This document shows positions 47,061-57,464 of a stretch of DNA of 64,000 nucleotides, piece after piece (the first letter of the stretch is position 1; each line of letters begins with the position of its first letter). The DNA is taken from assembly GCA_027627225.1 (NCBI GenBank), contig JAPFQT010000037.1, positions 1,240,001-1,304,000 of the forward strand, read 5' to 3'. The position numbers and the translations under genes are program-made. A model generated the notes under the pieces. The model worked only from the letters and a program-made list of their open reading frames with translations. It did not search any database and was not told the origin of the DNA. This stretch comes from Congeria kusceri (lineage: Eukaryota; Mollusca; Bivalvia; Myida; Dreissenidae).

Positions 47061-47480
47061 AAGTAGACAGGCCTGTCAAACCTCACATCTTCTTCTGTCT
47101 TCCAGTAAATGTGAGGTAAATCCCTTCAGTAGATTTTGAGCAAATGGCCGGAGAAGAAAAACTGACAAAGGGGAATACCTTCATAAATAATGCAGTTATA
47201 GTCATAAATGTTGAACACTGCACTCCATCTAAAAAAATCTATCCTTGTGTAAAGTTTGAGTTTAATCCATTCAGTAGTTTTTGAGAAAATGGCCGGACAA
47301 GAGAAACTGACAAAGAGGATTAACTCCACAAATAATGCAGCTAGAGTTATAAATCTTGAGAACTGCACTCCGCCTAACAACTCTCTATCCATGTATAAGG
47401 GTTTGAAAGTAATGTTCCCGACAAATCAATAAAAGGCCATAAAAGGAAAATAGACACAGGGGATTAACTCACAAAAAAGG
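47060..47480. repeat. Pearl-like array, ~146-bp unit, 2-3 copies
   Basis: CATTCAGTAGTTTTTGAGAA, AATGGCCGGACAAGAGAAAC, AATAATGCAGCTAGAGTTAT and ACTGCACTCCGCCTAA repeat. Confidence 0.7.
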
Positions 47481-47499
47481 CTTTGATAGAATTGCAAGC

Positions 47500-48490
47500 A
47501 ATACAGGAGTCCTCTACCGGTGAAACCCTCTACTAATTAAACATTGTGCAATACCGTCAGATTGCCCTTTATCTGTAGATGTACAAAGTTTCATATTCAA
47601 CTCTCATCTGTCACTGCAGTATTAAGTTGCTGTCTTTTCTATTTTAGTAACATTGACCAGACATTCAAGTTACTTTTTGAGTAATTGCAGTACTAAACTG
47701 ACAGAGGGCAATCATATAGTTGAGTTATCGCAGGATCCAGGTTTTGGGGACAGGACAGACAGACAGAGTGAGACCGATGGATGAACAGACAGACACACGC
47801 ACACAGACGTCATTCAATCTGTGTACCAAGTTTCATGAAGCTTCATGATCGTATCTTATGCACTTTTAAAATTATCACAATATTAAGTTTATGTCCATTT
47901 CCAATTATTATAGTATTTAGTTTATTTATATTTTTAGTAACAGTGACATGACCTTTGACCTCTGGTGAAAAAAAGGTCGTGCAAAATCCTCACATTGCTA
48001 CATTGCCATATATGTACATACCCAGTTTTATCGAAATAAGTTCAGTACTTTTTGAGTTATTGCAGGAACCAGGTTTTGGGGACGTAGGGACAGACAGACA
48101 GACATACGGACGAACAGATAGATGGCAAACCTAGAGTTCAATCTTTGTACCACGTTTCATGGTCATATCTTATGTACTTTTCGATTTATAACAGTAAAAG
48201 TAAAAATAGTTTATTTCTATTTTTAGTAATAGTCACGTGACCTTTGACCTCTGGTGAAAAAAAAGGTAGTGCATAATCCTCACATTGCCACATTGCTGTT
48301 TATATGTATACCCAGTTTTATCAAAATAAGTTCAGTACTTTTTGAGTTATTGCAGGAACCAGGTTTTGGGAACGGACGGACGAACAGACAGAGGGACACA
48401 CAGATGGATGGCAAACCTATAGTTTAATCTTTGCACCATGTTTCATGGTCATATCTTATGTACTTTTTGAATTATAACTGTACTTAGTTT
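47500..48490. mobile_element. Pearl-like element, relative of 15480-17168
   Basis: It begins CAATACAGGAGTCCTCTACCGGTG and repeats TTCAGTACTTTTTGAGTTATTG, CAGGAACCAGGTTTTGGG and CAGACAGACAGAC tracts three times. It provides the uninterrupted target sequence for the 800-bp insertion at 15.8 kb. Confidence 0.75.
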
Positions 48491-48518
48491 AGGGACTATA
48501 AACAGCAACAACACCGAC

Positions 48519-49198
48519 CTGGTAGGTCAAGGACACGCTGTTGGAACTGTCTGATATGGATTATTTCAAAGGTTTCAGGTGCACCAGCATGTTCCGTTCC
48601 TGAAAATATATAATACATGTATATATAAAAATATCCATTGGAATCTGAATGCGTTCTTATTTAGTTCTTGTTTAACAGTTCACTCTAGAGGGTTTTGATA
48701 ACGGGGTTTTAATTTCCACTTCATCTTTATATTTACTAAGACTTTCCCAGAAATTATGAAATCAAAATATTCTGCGTTAGCATAAACAGTGTAGCACCAA
48801 AGGATTCAAAACATGGCTCTTTCCTGTGAGTTAGTTTAAACCTTTTTATTTTAACTCAATTGTGTAGAAAGTCTGAGGCTTATTGAGACACTTTCGATTC
48901 TGTTTACTGGCTAGAACCAGTACTGGGTGTCTTATGAGCAAGATCTTTCAAACACATCCTGGGTTGGTATCAAACTCGGCTCCTCCTATTTGCAAGGCAG
49001 ACACCATATCCATTACAGAATAGCAGCCTTGTTTTTAAATTAAACTGATGAACAATACGGAACAAACCTGTGAAAACCACTGTCGCTCCCAGTGAAACGT
49101 TCAGGACATCAGGGGTTGTCCCCAGTGGAAATTTATCTGGCAGCAGGTTGAAACTTGTCCAAAACCACGGCTGTGAATCTGCCCAGCCATGAGCTTCA
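48519..49198 (-). CDS. Two consecutive exons of an unrecognised protein
   Basis: Exon A, 49198-49068 (131 bp), lies between the acceptor CGTTTCATTTAACAG and the donor CACAG|GTTTGT. It is open in one frame only: EAHGWADSQPWFWTSFNLLP then DKFPLGTTPDVLNVSLGATV and VFT. Exon B, 48599-48519 (81 bp), follows the acceptor TATATATTTTCAG and continues exactly in phase 1: GTEHAGAPETFEIIHIRQFQ then QRVLDLP, ending at a possible donor CAG|GTCGGT. If that donor is not used, the frame stops eight codons later. Matching phases, good splice signals and the aromatic-rich, low-complexity-free composition make this the best coding call in the window. The ~470-bp intron holds a SINE. No family is recognised. An extracellular domain is possible but inferred. 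Confidence 0.6.
48873..49030 (-). mobile_element. tRNA-headed SINE
   Basis: On the minus strand: TGTAATGGATATGGTGTCTG and CCTTGC (head), GAGTTTGATACC (box B-like), CCAGTACTGGTTCTAGCC (body), AGTGTCTCAATAAGCCTC (tail). Same family as 59998-60165. It lies in the intron between the exons at 49.1 and 48.5 kb. Confidence 0.75.
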
Positions 49199-49203
49199 CT
49201 GTT

Positions 49204-49730
49204 AAATGAAACGCATCATCACCTATCAAAACAAATTGAGACACTTAATGAAGATCTCACATTGACCGTTGTTCATCATGGAATTTAAAAAACATAAATC
49301 AGCCCAGATTTGTTTGGATTCAAATCTGATAATAAAATTAAATTTCTGTTTGTTTCACTCTTAAAAAGTGAACAGAATGACGTCTTCAATAACTCCGCAA
49401 AGCAGCTATTGTTTATGATCACATTGTTCTGTCTGTCTATCAGTTGCCAACTTCACTCAACAAGAATATCTGTGAAACTGATGAATGCTCCCAGAAAAAG
49501 CACTTTGTCAGTTGAAGGGAATAAAATAAGAAAGTTAAGATATTTTTAAAAACTAAAAACTAAAAACTTTATTTTATTTTCATGTACATGTCTTTTTGGT
49601 AGGGATGCTGAACAAAAAGTTTCATTTAATTTGAGCAATAAGTGCCTGAGAAATATAGTGCAAAAGCAACAATATTATATTAAAATATCTTATTTTAAGT
49701 CAACGCGCAATAACTCTTTAAACAAGATCT
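49204..49730. other. No feature recognised
   Basis: A 79-codon plus frame (49310-49549) has no supporting signal. Confidence 0.35.
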
Positions 49731-49734
49731 GCTT

Positions 49735-50150
49735 CAGGACAGCGCTCTTGACTATTCAAACCTCTTTGTCAGAGTTATGGTCAGTCAGAGTCAGTACTAA
49801 AGGGCATAATTCTGTTAAAATACTGGTAACAGTTATGGGCCACGACCAGTGACTTTATATAATGACCCTGAAGACATGTGTGATGTTTTAATTGAATATC
49901 TGTAGTAGATATAGAGATATGAAGTTGTTGCATGCAAACTTTAATCTGAATTTTCAAAGTACAAAAAGAGGCATAATTCTGCTAAATTGCAAGTCAGCGT
50001 TATGGGCCTTGGTCAGTGACCTAACATAATGACCCAGAAGACATGTATTAAGATTTATTTAAACATCTGTAGTAGTTACAGAGATATGCACTTGTTGCAT
50101 GCAAACCTTAACCAGAGCATTATGCTGACGCCACCGAACGGGTGTAGTTA
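49735..50150. repeat. Pearl-like array, ~178-bp unit, 2 copies
   Basis: GGCATAATTCTGCTAAA, GTTATGGGCCNNGGTCAGTGAC, CATCTGTAGTAGTTACAGAG and TTGTTGCATGCAAACC repeat. Confidence 0.7.
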
Positions 50151-50339
50151 GAAATAATCAGACAGAAAAGACCCAACAATCCGAGCATGTCCTCTTTGTA
50201 GGGTTGCTGCACATAAAGTTTCATTGGAACGGAGTCATTGGTTCCTAACATTTCGGGTGTAAATTAAAATATCCTATTTAGATATCTTGTTTATGATCAT
50301 AGGGTAACAAAGCAGTCCAAAGAACAGCTATATCCCCCG

Positions 50340-50975
50340 CAGTGATTCTTTGTTAGATTTTAAAGGTGACTTTGAAGTATCACACTAACCTTACTCTGGC
50401 ACAGTTGGACCAGATATGAAAGTACAGTTTCAGAACTTTAGATATGGAGCCGACACCAAAATGGAGGCTCAAACATTTGACCTTTAAGTGTGGCCTTGAC
50501 CTTGAGATGGCAAGACTGCTCCATGCCTCTGCACATCGCCTTTGAGCCAAGTTTTATGAAAATCCTTCAAAGGGCATAGGAGACATGGGGCAGAAACAAA
50601 AATGGAGGCTCAAACATTTGACCTTCAAGTGTGACCTTGACGTTGAGCCGACGTGACTGACTCATGCATTCTGCACATCACCTCAATGACCTAAACATTT
50701 GAGCCAAGTTTGATGAAAATCCTGTACAGGGTATTGGAGATATGGATCGGACACGAAATGGAGGCTCGAAATATTTGACCTTAAAGTGTGACCTTGATCT
50801 TGAGCAGGCATGACTGACTCATGCTTTCTGCACATCGTCTCAATGACCTTAACATTTAAGTTTTGAAAATCCTTCAAAGGGTATAGGGGATATAAAGCGG
50901 ACATGAAAATGTTACGGACAGACTGACGGACGGACGAAGGGCATTCCTATAACCCGCCTTCCGCTTCCCAGCGGG
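50340..50975. repeat. Pearl-like array, ~165-bp unit, 3 copies, with 3' hairpin
   Basis: AAATGGAGGCTCAAACATTT, GACCTTNAAGTGTGACCTTGA, CATTCTGCACATCACCTCAA and ATGAAAATCCTTCAAAGGGT repeat. An ACGG tract (50915-50938) and the hairpin ACCCGCCTTCCGC ... GCGGGGGAT close it (about 50952-50979). Confidence 0.75.
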
Positions 50976-50979
50976 GGAT

Positions 50980-51860
50980 TAATAACTACTGAAAAATCAT
51001 TAGACTGGAACAAATTGACAATTTGTGCAGTTCTCTTGAGAGTGACAACTATATGCAGCACCCTTTGGGAGGCATAAAAAGCTATTTACAGATTTGCAAA
51101 AACTTTTCTGGGAATATTGGGTATGTGTCAATGAACACTGATCACCATCTGGATCCAAGATTTTGTTAAGAATTCTTTATTGTTGGGCAACTTGCCACAT
51201 TATGCTGTAACTCATTGCTGTCAGTGTTTTTCTAGTTGTTATTAACTGCTGCAATATGTATTATTTTAGCAAAAGTTATAATCACCGATTGTTTTCCCAT
51301 GGTAAGGTCTGTATCTCATATATTGGCAATGGTAAAGCATTATTTGTAATGCTCTGGTTGCTATTATAGAGCTTTTTTTTATATGGGCAATATCGTCTTG
51401 TTACAGCGAATTTAGTTCTATATAAAAAGGATCACTATATTTGTTGCATGTGTTATCAATTAGAATTTGGACTATCAAGGTTGAGGCCATCTATTCATTT
51501 ATTTGCAATTTTTGCGCTAGCATATTGAGTTACTCAAATCAATATTTACCAAGGGCCTAACAAGTAATGCTACCGCGAGTTATTCAGAGCCAGTTTCAAG
51601 TAATTTACTCTGCCTGTTGTTGCACTTGTAAGTTGTTCTGGTCACTTCATGATCTGTATTGAACATTTGCATGATTTTGCAATTACCGAGTTTCGATTTT
51701 TCTATTATTAAATATGAATGTCTATTCTGTTTATGAATGTTATTTGTTTAATTATTGTATATGGACATGAAAAAAATCAATAGGTACCTTTCTCACTGCC
51801 TAATTAATTGTTAAATTCTTTCATAAACTAAACTCGTATAAATGCGTATTAACATTTCCG
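50980..51860. other. No gene recognised
   Basis: Contains a second small pearl tail (CTATATGCAGCACCC ... GGGAGGCATAA, about 51049-51077), otherwise AT-rich unassigned sequence. Confidence 0.4.
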
Positions 51861-51871
51861 CCATTTCACAG

Positions 51872-52040
51872 GAAGTTATGATCCTAAGGCAGATCGGCCC
51901 CAAGACAATTTGGCCTCCAGACCATTCGGTTGACAGATTCAAACGACTTGTAACATAAGCCGTCGTCATCGCTTAAACTAATGTTTTGTGATATGTTCTT
52001 ATTGTATAATAGTGGATGTTAGAAATATAATAATAAAACT
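51872..52040 (+). CDS. Candidate terminal exon with poly(A) signal
   Basis: The acceptor TTTCCGCCATTTCACAG ends at 51871. The frame EVMILRQIGPKTIWPPDHSV then DRFKRLVT is open to TAA at 51956-51958, and AATAAA stands at 52032-52037, a normal distance for a last exon. A second frame (GSYDPKADRPQDNLASRPFG) is also open for 20 codons and stops at TGA, so the phase is uncertain. Upstream exons are not seen. It could instead be the 3' end of a dispersed element. Confidence 0.3.
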
Positions 52041-52250
52041 TTGTCTTAGTTTTTATTTTTAATTATCATATAATATACTAATTTTATTGTATTTATAAGC
52101 TTACTACATAAAAAATAATGTTTCAAATCAACACAAATTTCGTAGAAACATACCACTGGGAAAACACTAATAACGAAAGAAATACAAAATAAATTGTACT
52201 AACACAAGTTAAACGCAATAACCACATTTGAAAAGTCAGCATAATATTAA

Positions 52251-52437
52251 CCGGGGCGTATCAACGGTATTGCCCATAAATAATATATATATTGTGTATA
52301 AAAATTATATATATATAAATATGTCAACTGTTTATAGAAACAGGGTCATGGGATTTAACAATGCCTCAATATTAATTTTCTGTAAATGAACTTTACTTTT
52401 GCAAATGTAATTGTCAATCTACCGTCGACACGCGCCT
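52251..52437 (-). mobile_element. TTAA-target MITE, GGGGCGTATCGACGGTA family
   Basis: Ends are CCGGGGCGTATCAACGGTA and, inverted, AGGCGCGTGTCGACGGTAG, with TTAA at 52247-52250 and 52438-52441. The interior GTTTCTATAAACAGTTGACA matches 35.6 and 56.1 kb. Confidence 0.8.
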
Positions 52438-52510
52438 TTAATATATGCAATATTAACTGAAACAAAATTGTATAAACTGAACATGCAAACGTATGAACAT
52501 ATTATACATG

Positions 52511-52892
52511 TTTATTATAATCAAGTAAAAAAAAAACACAGCCAACAAAGCAATTGAAACAGGAATTGTGCTAATAAACATAAAAAACATAATTATACAA
52601 GTTTAACTATTTTTCTATAAACTAAAATACCATTCGGAGAGCACAGGCCTCCGCTAAGACAGGTAACCCTACATTTTTTCAGTTTGTGGTTATCTTCCTT
52701 ACCCAATTTCCCATTAATTCAAATATCCTGGATCCACGTGAGGATCCGGATCACCACCAAAATCCGACCATTTGTTCATTGACCAACTTTCACCTTCCTT
52801 CAAAATTGCATTCAAATCCATCAGAACTTTTTTCGACAAGCTGCTTATACATATATTGACAAACAAACAAACGCAAGCAACACTTTCACCAT
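52511..52892 (-). pseudogene. Small secreted-peptide gene, apparently frameshifted
   Basis: ATG at 52892 opens with a hydrophobic signal-like stretch, MVKVLLAFVCLS, which meets TAA after 15 codons. In the next frame a 45-codon stretch (SLSKKVLMDLNAILKEGESW, SMNKWSDFGGDPDPHVDPGY, LN) ends at TAA (52714-52716). The two frames differ by one base across a TTTGTTTGTTTG run, a likely slippage site. AATAAA follows at 52511-52516. Taken together this reads as a ~60-residue secreted peptide with a one-step frameshift. Alternatives are a sequencing error, or an exon starting at the acceptor-like GTATAAGCAG. No cysteines and no known family. Confidence 0.45.
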
Positions 52893-53039
52893 CTTTGTTG
52901 AGTTAACAATAAAGTTTGTAAACTTTACATTTACAAGGAACTGTCAAATCAATAAAATGCATCTAATGCAGTGATAAAGAGTAATAATGGAATCATTTAA
53001 TGTCCAAAATTCTGCTAAATAAATTAAAATCTAATAATC

Positions 53040-53395
53040 ACCAGCATTAGCACTAGTAGAAGTTTTACCAGCATCAACAACAGTAGCAGCAGCAATAGTA
53101 GTAGTTGTGGTGTTTATGTTAATAGTAGTAGTAATAGTAGTGGAAGAAGACATCGACATATTGCCAGTGGCAGAATTAGAACAGTGGCATTAACAAGCAG
53201 CAGCAGTAGTAGCAGTAAATGAACAGCAGCAGTAGCAGCCAGCTGTAAAAGTGGTAGCAGCTGCAACAGTAGCAGCAGCAGTAGTAGAATCAACATCTGT
53301 AGAAGTCGTAGCATCAGTAGCTGCATTAGTAATAGAACCAGCGACTGTAGTAGTAGTAGCAGTAGTAGCTGCCGCATTAACAAAATCAGTATTGA
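53040..53395. repeat. Imperfect AGC/AGT trinucleotide repeat
   Basis: AGCAGCAGTAGTAGC-type triplets with interruptions. Leucine-rich and serine-rich frames over it are by-products. Confidence 0.9.
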
Positions 53396-53684
53396 TAAAA
53401 ACTACGCGTATTATTTGAGTAATTGCATCTTTACATTATTTTTTCTTTTATTTTACTAGTTGTTACCTTTTACATACGTGTATTGATGTCATAACGTTTC
53501 TATTTGTCGGCATACAATGCTAACCAGACCAGAGGCATTGTCTACCCTACACTACCCTACACCACACCTCTCTCCCAAGTCACCCCACATTCTCACAGCA
53601 ACTACTCGGGCCATCTGGTCTCCTTGTTTAGCCGACCCTAGTATCATATTTATTTATTTGAACAATTATTTATTATTACTATGA

Positions 53685-53925
53685 GTATCATTATTATTAT
53701 TATTATTATTATCAACAGTAGTTGCAGCTGCAGCACTAATAGCAGTAGCAGTAGTAGGATCAATTTCAGCAGCAGCAGCAGCAGCAGCAGTAGATGTAAC
53801 AGTAGCAGTCGTAGCCGCAGTTGTCGCAGCATCAAAACAATCAATAGCAATAGCCGCATCTGTAGTTGCAGCAGTTGTTGTCGCAGCAGCAGAGTTCACG
53901 TTAATGTTATTGTTAATATAGTATC
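53685..53925. repeat. ATT then AGC/AGT trinucleotide repeat
   Basis: ATTATTATT followed by GCAGCAGCAGCAGCAG and related triplets. Confidence 0.9.
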
Positions 53926-54109
53926 ATGAGCATCAGTATTAGAATAGCAGAGGCAATAGTAATAGTTTGTTAGTAATTGCTATTATTGATGTTGTTGTTG
54001 TAGCAACAGGTTGGTTGTTGTGGTTGATTATGTTGCTGTCCCACTCGTTTGGTTGTGTTTCTTGCTGTTTGGTATTTGTATTGTTTCATTAATGCAATTA
54101 TCAATATTT

Positions 54110-54345
54110 TCCAGGTTCGGCGGGCTGACCCAGGGGAATTGGACTAATTTTATTGTGTGGGGTCTAATTCCCCACCCTAGAGCTAAGCAAGTTTGTCTAA
54201 ATCCTCTCAGTGTGCGATGCTTTAGGCTATTTCCGGCATAGACCCGGAATCATTTTGCGTGTCAAATTTCCACCTGTCGGGAATCACTATCAGTCTAAAG
54301 TCCCGTATATCCCCGCCCCCCCCCCCCCCCCCCTATGTTGGGGAA
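54110..54345 (+). repeat. Second copy of the poly-C-ending dispersed repeat
   Basis: GGGTCTAATTCCCCACCCTAG, GACCCGGAATCATTTTGCG, CAGTCTAAAGTCCCGTATAT and a ~22-bp C-run, as at 39100-39350. Confidence 0.75.
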
Positions 54346-54631
54346 AATATTACTAGGGGGATAATTTATATATCATATCGTACAACAAGTATATACTAGC
54401 AGAACTAAATTTTATAAAGACATAGTATTTTAATCTTAAAGGCACCGAATCCGCGTTAAATACAAATATTTCGTTGCATATAATAGTATTTCATACAAGT
54501 TATTTTAAATATAAATTTTATCTCCATCCCTGTTTCTGTATTTAGTAAAATCCAATATATCTCTGTTACATTGAAAATGTTAACAACATTCTTCACATAC
54601 ATGTAATTTCATAAGGCCAAACAAAATAATT

Positions 54632-54901
54632 GTTGGTTTCCGATTACGTCTCCAAAAAATCAAGGGGGTGGGGAGGTAAAAAAAAAACAATTCTTTTAAG
54701 TTTTTTTCCTCGCGGCATATTCACCACACAGTTTAGGTATCTTGGACTGCATCTAAGATGTTTGAATGCAGCATATAAGCAAAAACTGATTTTTTATCGA
54801 AAATCAGAAACAGTTAATGATCGATAAGCAAACAAAACCTTTAGGGTCGGCGGAAAAAAAATTAGGAAGGGGGGGGGGGGTCGGGTAATCGGAGACCAAG
54901 A
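54632..54901. mobile_element. Small element with TTGGTYTCCGATTAC inverted ends
   Basis: TTGGTTTCCGATTACG at about 54634-54649 and the inverted GTAATCGGAGACCAAG at 54886-54901. The inside has G-runs next to both ends and a hairpin ACTGATTTTTTATC / GAAAATCAGAAACAGT. Non-coding. Confidence 0.6.
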
Positions 54902-55171
54902 ACTTTTTTGCGCCTAACACTAACATCCCGTCTGTCCGTCTGTTTTACATTTATATATTGATCATTAGTTGTTCTTTTTTAAGAAGTTTTACATAATTGT
55001 CCGTTTTTCTTTGACGTATCGATCACGTCTGTTGTTCTTCCATTTGCAGAGTGTTCATCGTTTGATAACTCAGTTGTGCTTTTCCAATCAAGACATTTCT
55101 ACAAAAAAGAACCGTTTATTAGATCCATATCAATCTCGACTTTCTTTATAGTGTGTATGGATAATAAAAGC

Positions 55172-55258
55172 TGTCATCATCATTACCATCATCATCATCA
55201 TCATCATTCATCATCGTCGTCGTCATCATCATTATATTAATCATGCTCATCATCATCT
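55172..55258. repeat. CAT/CGT trinucleotide repeat
   Basis: Runs of ATCATCATC with CGTCGTCGTC inside. Confidence 0.9.
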
Positions 55259-55303
55259 ATTTTCTAAATCATCGTTTCTAGCACCAACAGGATGAAACCA
55301 TGC

Positions 55304-55758
55304 TTTATTGTTAAACGTGTATATAATTACAAAATAATGTGCAATCATTATAATTTATTTAACAGTGGACGCCATTGCATGGCATCGCATTCTTGCAACT
55401 GTTCATAACTCTTCAAGTTTTCTAAACGAAGCCATATTTCACGTAAATTCTTCAAAATACACTTTATTACAAAATTACCATTTATGCTCGTCGTCTGCGT
55501 TTTCCGCTGGTTGTCACCGGCATCGTCTGCCGATTGTCGACGGAATCGTCCGCTGGTTATTGTCCGCATCGTCCGCTGGTTGTCGTGAGCAATGACCGCT
55601 GGTTGTCGACGGCATCGTCTTCTGATTGTCGTAGGCATCGTCCGCTGGTTTTTGTCAGCATCGTCGCTTGTTGTCGCCGGCATCGTCTTCTGATTGTCGT
55701 AAGCATCGTCGCTGGTTGTCGCCGGCATCGTCGGCTGGTTGTCGCCGGAATCGTCCAC
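55304..55758 (-). CDS. Candidate 3' exon containing 23-bp array A
   Basis: A 136-codon minus frame runs through the 23-bp array (DDAYDNQKTMPATTSDDADK and similar) and then into non-repetitive sequence, NGNFVIKCILKNLREIWLRL then ENLKSYEQLQECDAMQWRPL and LNKL, ending at TAA (55348-55350). AATAAA stands 39 nt downstream (55304-55309). The non-repetitive tail looks like real protein. The array is 11 units of 23 bp, so the reading frame rotates and a 23-residue super-repeat results. On its 5' side a possible acceptor, GATCCCTTTAG (about 55785), precedes TCTTACGGTGCAGACG. A possible donor ATG|GTAATT would cut before the tail. No family is recognised. Confidence 0.35.
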
Positions 55759-55765
55759 TGCTTAC
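55505..55765. repeat. 23-bp array A, ~11 units
   Basis: Unit GTTGTCGCCGGCATCGTCGGCTG with CGTC/CTTC variants. Shares the period and the GTTGTC..(N)GCA core with arrays B, C and D. Confidence 0.85.
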
Positions 55766-56075
55766 CGTCTGCACCGTAAGACTCTAAAGGGATCACTAAC
55801 ATCATTATCGGAACTATTATCATCATTACCACATTCTAACAAAACACTATCACTACATAATGTCCATCATCACCGTTATTTATTTAAATATCAAGAATCA
55901 TTATTGTTCTAATTTAAAATGTTCATCCATCACTGTAATTCATGTGCATGTATAAATACAACTTATTTTTACAGAACTGATATTCTCGTGACATTTATGA
56001 AGCTATATATTTGATTAACGAAAGGAAATATTTTCAAATCCAGCAAATGTAAGCATCATTTGATTAAAAAATTAA

Positions 56076-56550
56076 AGGGGCGTACCGACGGTATATCAAC
56101 AGTACCAATTTCAAAAATAAAGTTCATTTACAAGGAATTTATCTTAAAGCGTTGTTAAATACTATGGGCTTGTTTCTATGCACCTTCGATACAAGCATAT
56201 TATAATATAAACAGTTGTCATCATATATAATATGAAATAAATAGCGAAATTATTATAAGTAGTAGTAGTATGTTCAGGAATATTTTGCAAATACAACAAA
56301 CATGTAGTATCATACAGTAAGTCAGTTAAATATGAATGAAATGTCCATGGAGTACCATTACTGCTTGCACGCCATTGTCAGCGACGCAAAGCGTAGAGAA
56401 ATTTCCATTGTACGGCGCGATTCTTTAGGCTCGAGTTCGAATCCTACCTGAATCACGACACTCAATTGTTTTCTTCTTCTTTGTATTTACCTTTTCTTAA
56501 CGATTCCATTAATATTTTGTTACTTATTGAAATACCGTCGATATTCACCT
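56076..56550 (+). mobile_element. TTAA element, GGGGCGTACCGACGGTA family, with tRNA-like part
   Basis: Ends are AGGGGCGTACCGACGGTAT and, inverted, AGGTGAATATCGACGGTAT, with TTAA at 56072-56075 and 56551-56554. The interior carries GTAGTAGTAGTATG and, at about 56390-56450, GAGTTCGAATCCTACC, a Pol III box B/T-arm-like sequence. 475 bp, no coding capacity. Confidence 0.8.
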
Positions 56551-56620
56551 TTAAGCATGCAATAGGAAGAAAAGTCACATCTCCAAAGTACAGTGAAGTA
56601 ATATGAGGCAAACAATTTAC

Positions 56621-56736
56621 CGCTGATGCTCGTTAGGTCTGTTGGTTTCCGTTGTGTTGCATGCGCACCGAGTGAGTGGAGGAAGTGGATGGAGCTGGTC
56701 GGCGTCGAGCTCTGAATGTCGTCGCATCAGGCTCGC
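56621..56736 (-). pseudogene. Broken copy of the 61.6-kb exon
   Basis: In the frame that matches 61587-61639, GAGCCT... leads to MQHNGNQQT then TAA then RASA, ending at GCG|GTAAATT. The intact relative reads LAHDNVNQLIRRAWA at the same place. The acceptor AG has become AC (ATACGTAC|GCGAGCC). A ~60-bp insert (EPDATTFRARRRPAPSTSST) separates the shared start and end. Confidence 0.45.
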
Positions 56737-56739
56737 GTA

Positions 56740-57420
56740 CGTATATATAATAATAATAATAACAAAACTAATAGTAATAATAATACTAAGTATGTTGAAC
56801 ACTCTAGTATGTGAAGTTAGAATAAGACATCAAACATAGAATAGATATAAAATGTTCCTTTTTTTCACACCAAACTGTGCATTTTATGGTCAATAAGTAT
56901 TTTTGTTATATCCTGTCAATACTTATGGTATAATTTTCATTTTACATAATTATTTGGTTAAAACTGATTGTGTCTTTGACCATTTCCACTGTATTTAAAA
57001 ACTGTGTTCATGCACGCATGGACACGGTTCTGTTTTCTTGTGAAATTTTTGTAAATGCATATAAGTATACAGTTTTGTGGTAAAATCAGTTTTACTGATG
57101 CAATTATATATGCAGGTGACTATTGCACTAATTACTCTCAAAATTTAAAAAATTACAAATTTACTGTAAAATAAACAATGGTATAATAAAACAGTTTATT
57201 CTATGTTTGATGTCTTATTCTAACTTCACATAATTGTGTGTTATTATATTGTAATGTGTTATGTAAATTTAACTGAATACTAAAAGTCATCAAGAGAACA
57301 AAAATAAAACTTTAAAAAACATAAATAAGAATCATTCATACGCAAATCAAAATTTGAAATGTCATTACCGTATGAGAAGGAAAAACAATGTTTCAAAACT
57401 ACTATACTTGAACGTAGGGT
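56740..57420. other. No gene recognised
   Basis: AT-rich. Near-inverted matches TTCTATGTTTGATGTCTTATTCTAACTTCACA (about 57199-57230) and its complement at 56811-56840 (GAAGTTAGAATAAGACATCA) define an inverted pair ~400 bp apart, probably ends of another small element. Confidence 0.5.
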
Positions 57421-57464
57421 CTGTTGTTTTCAGTTGTTGTTGTTCAATAGAGTGCGCAAAGCAC

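Noticed and set aside
53114..53383. 89-codon leucine-rich frame that looks like a membrane segment
   Set aside because: Product of an AGC/AGT trinucleotide repeat.
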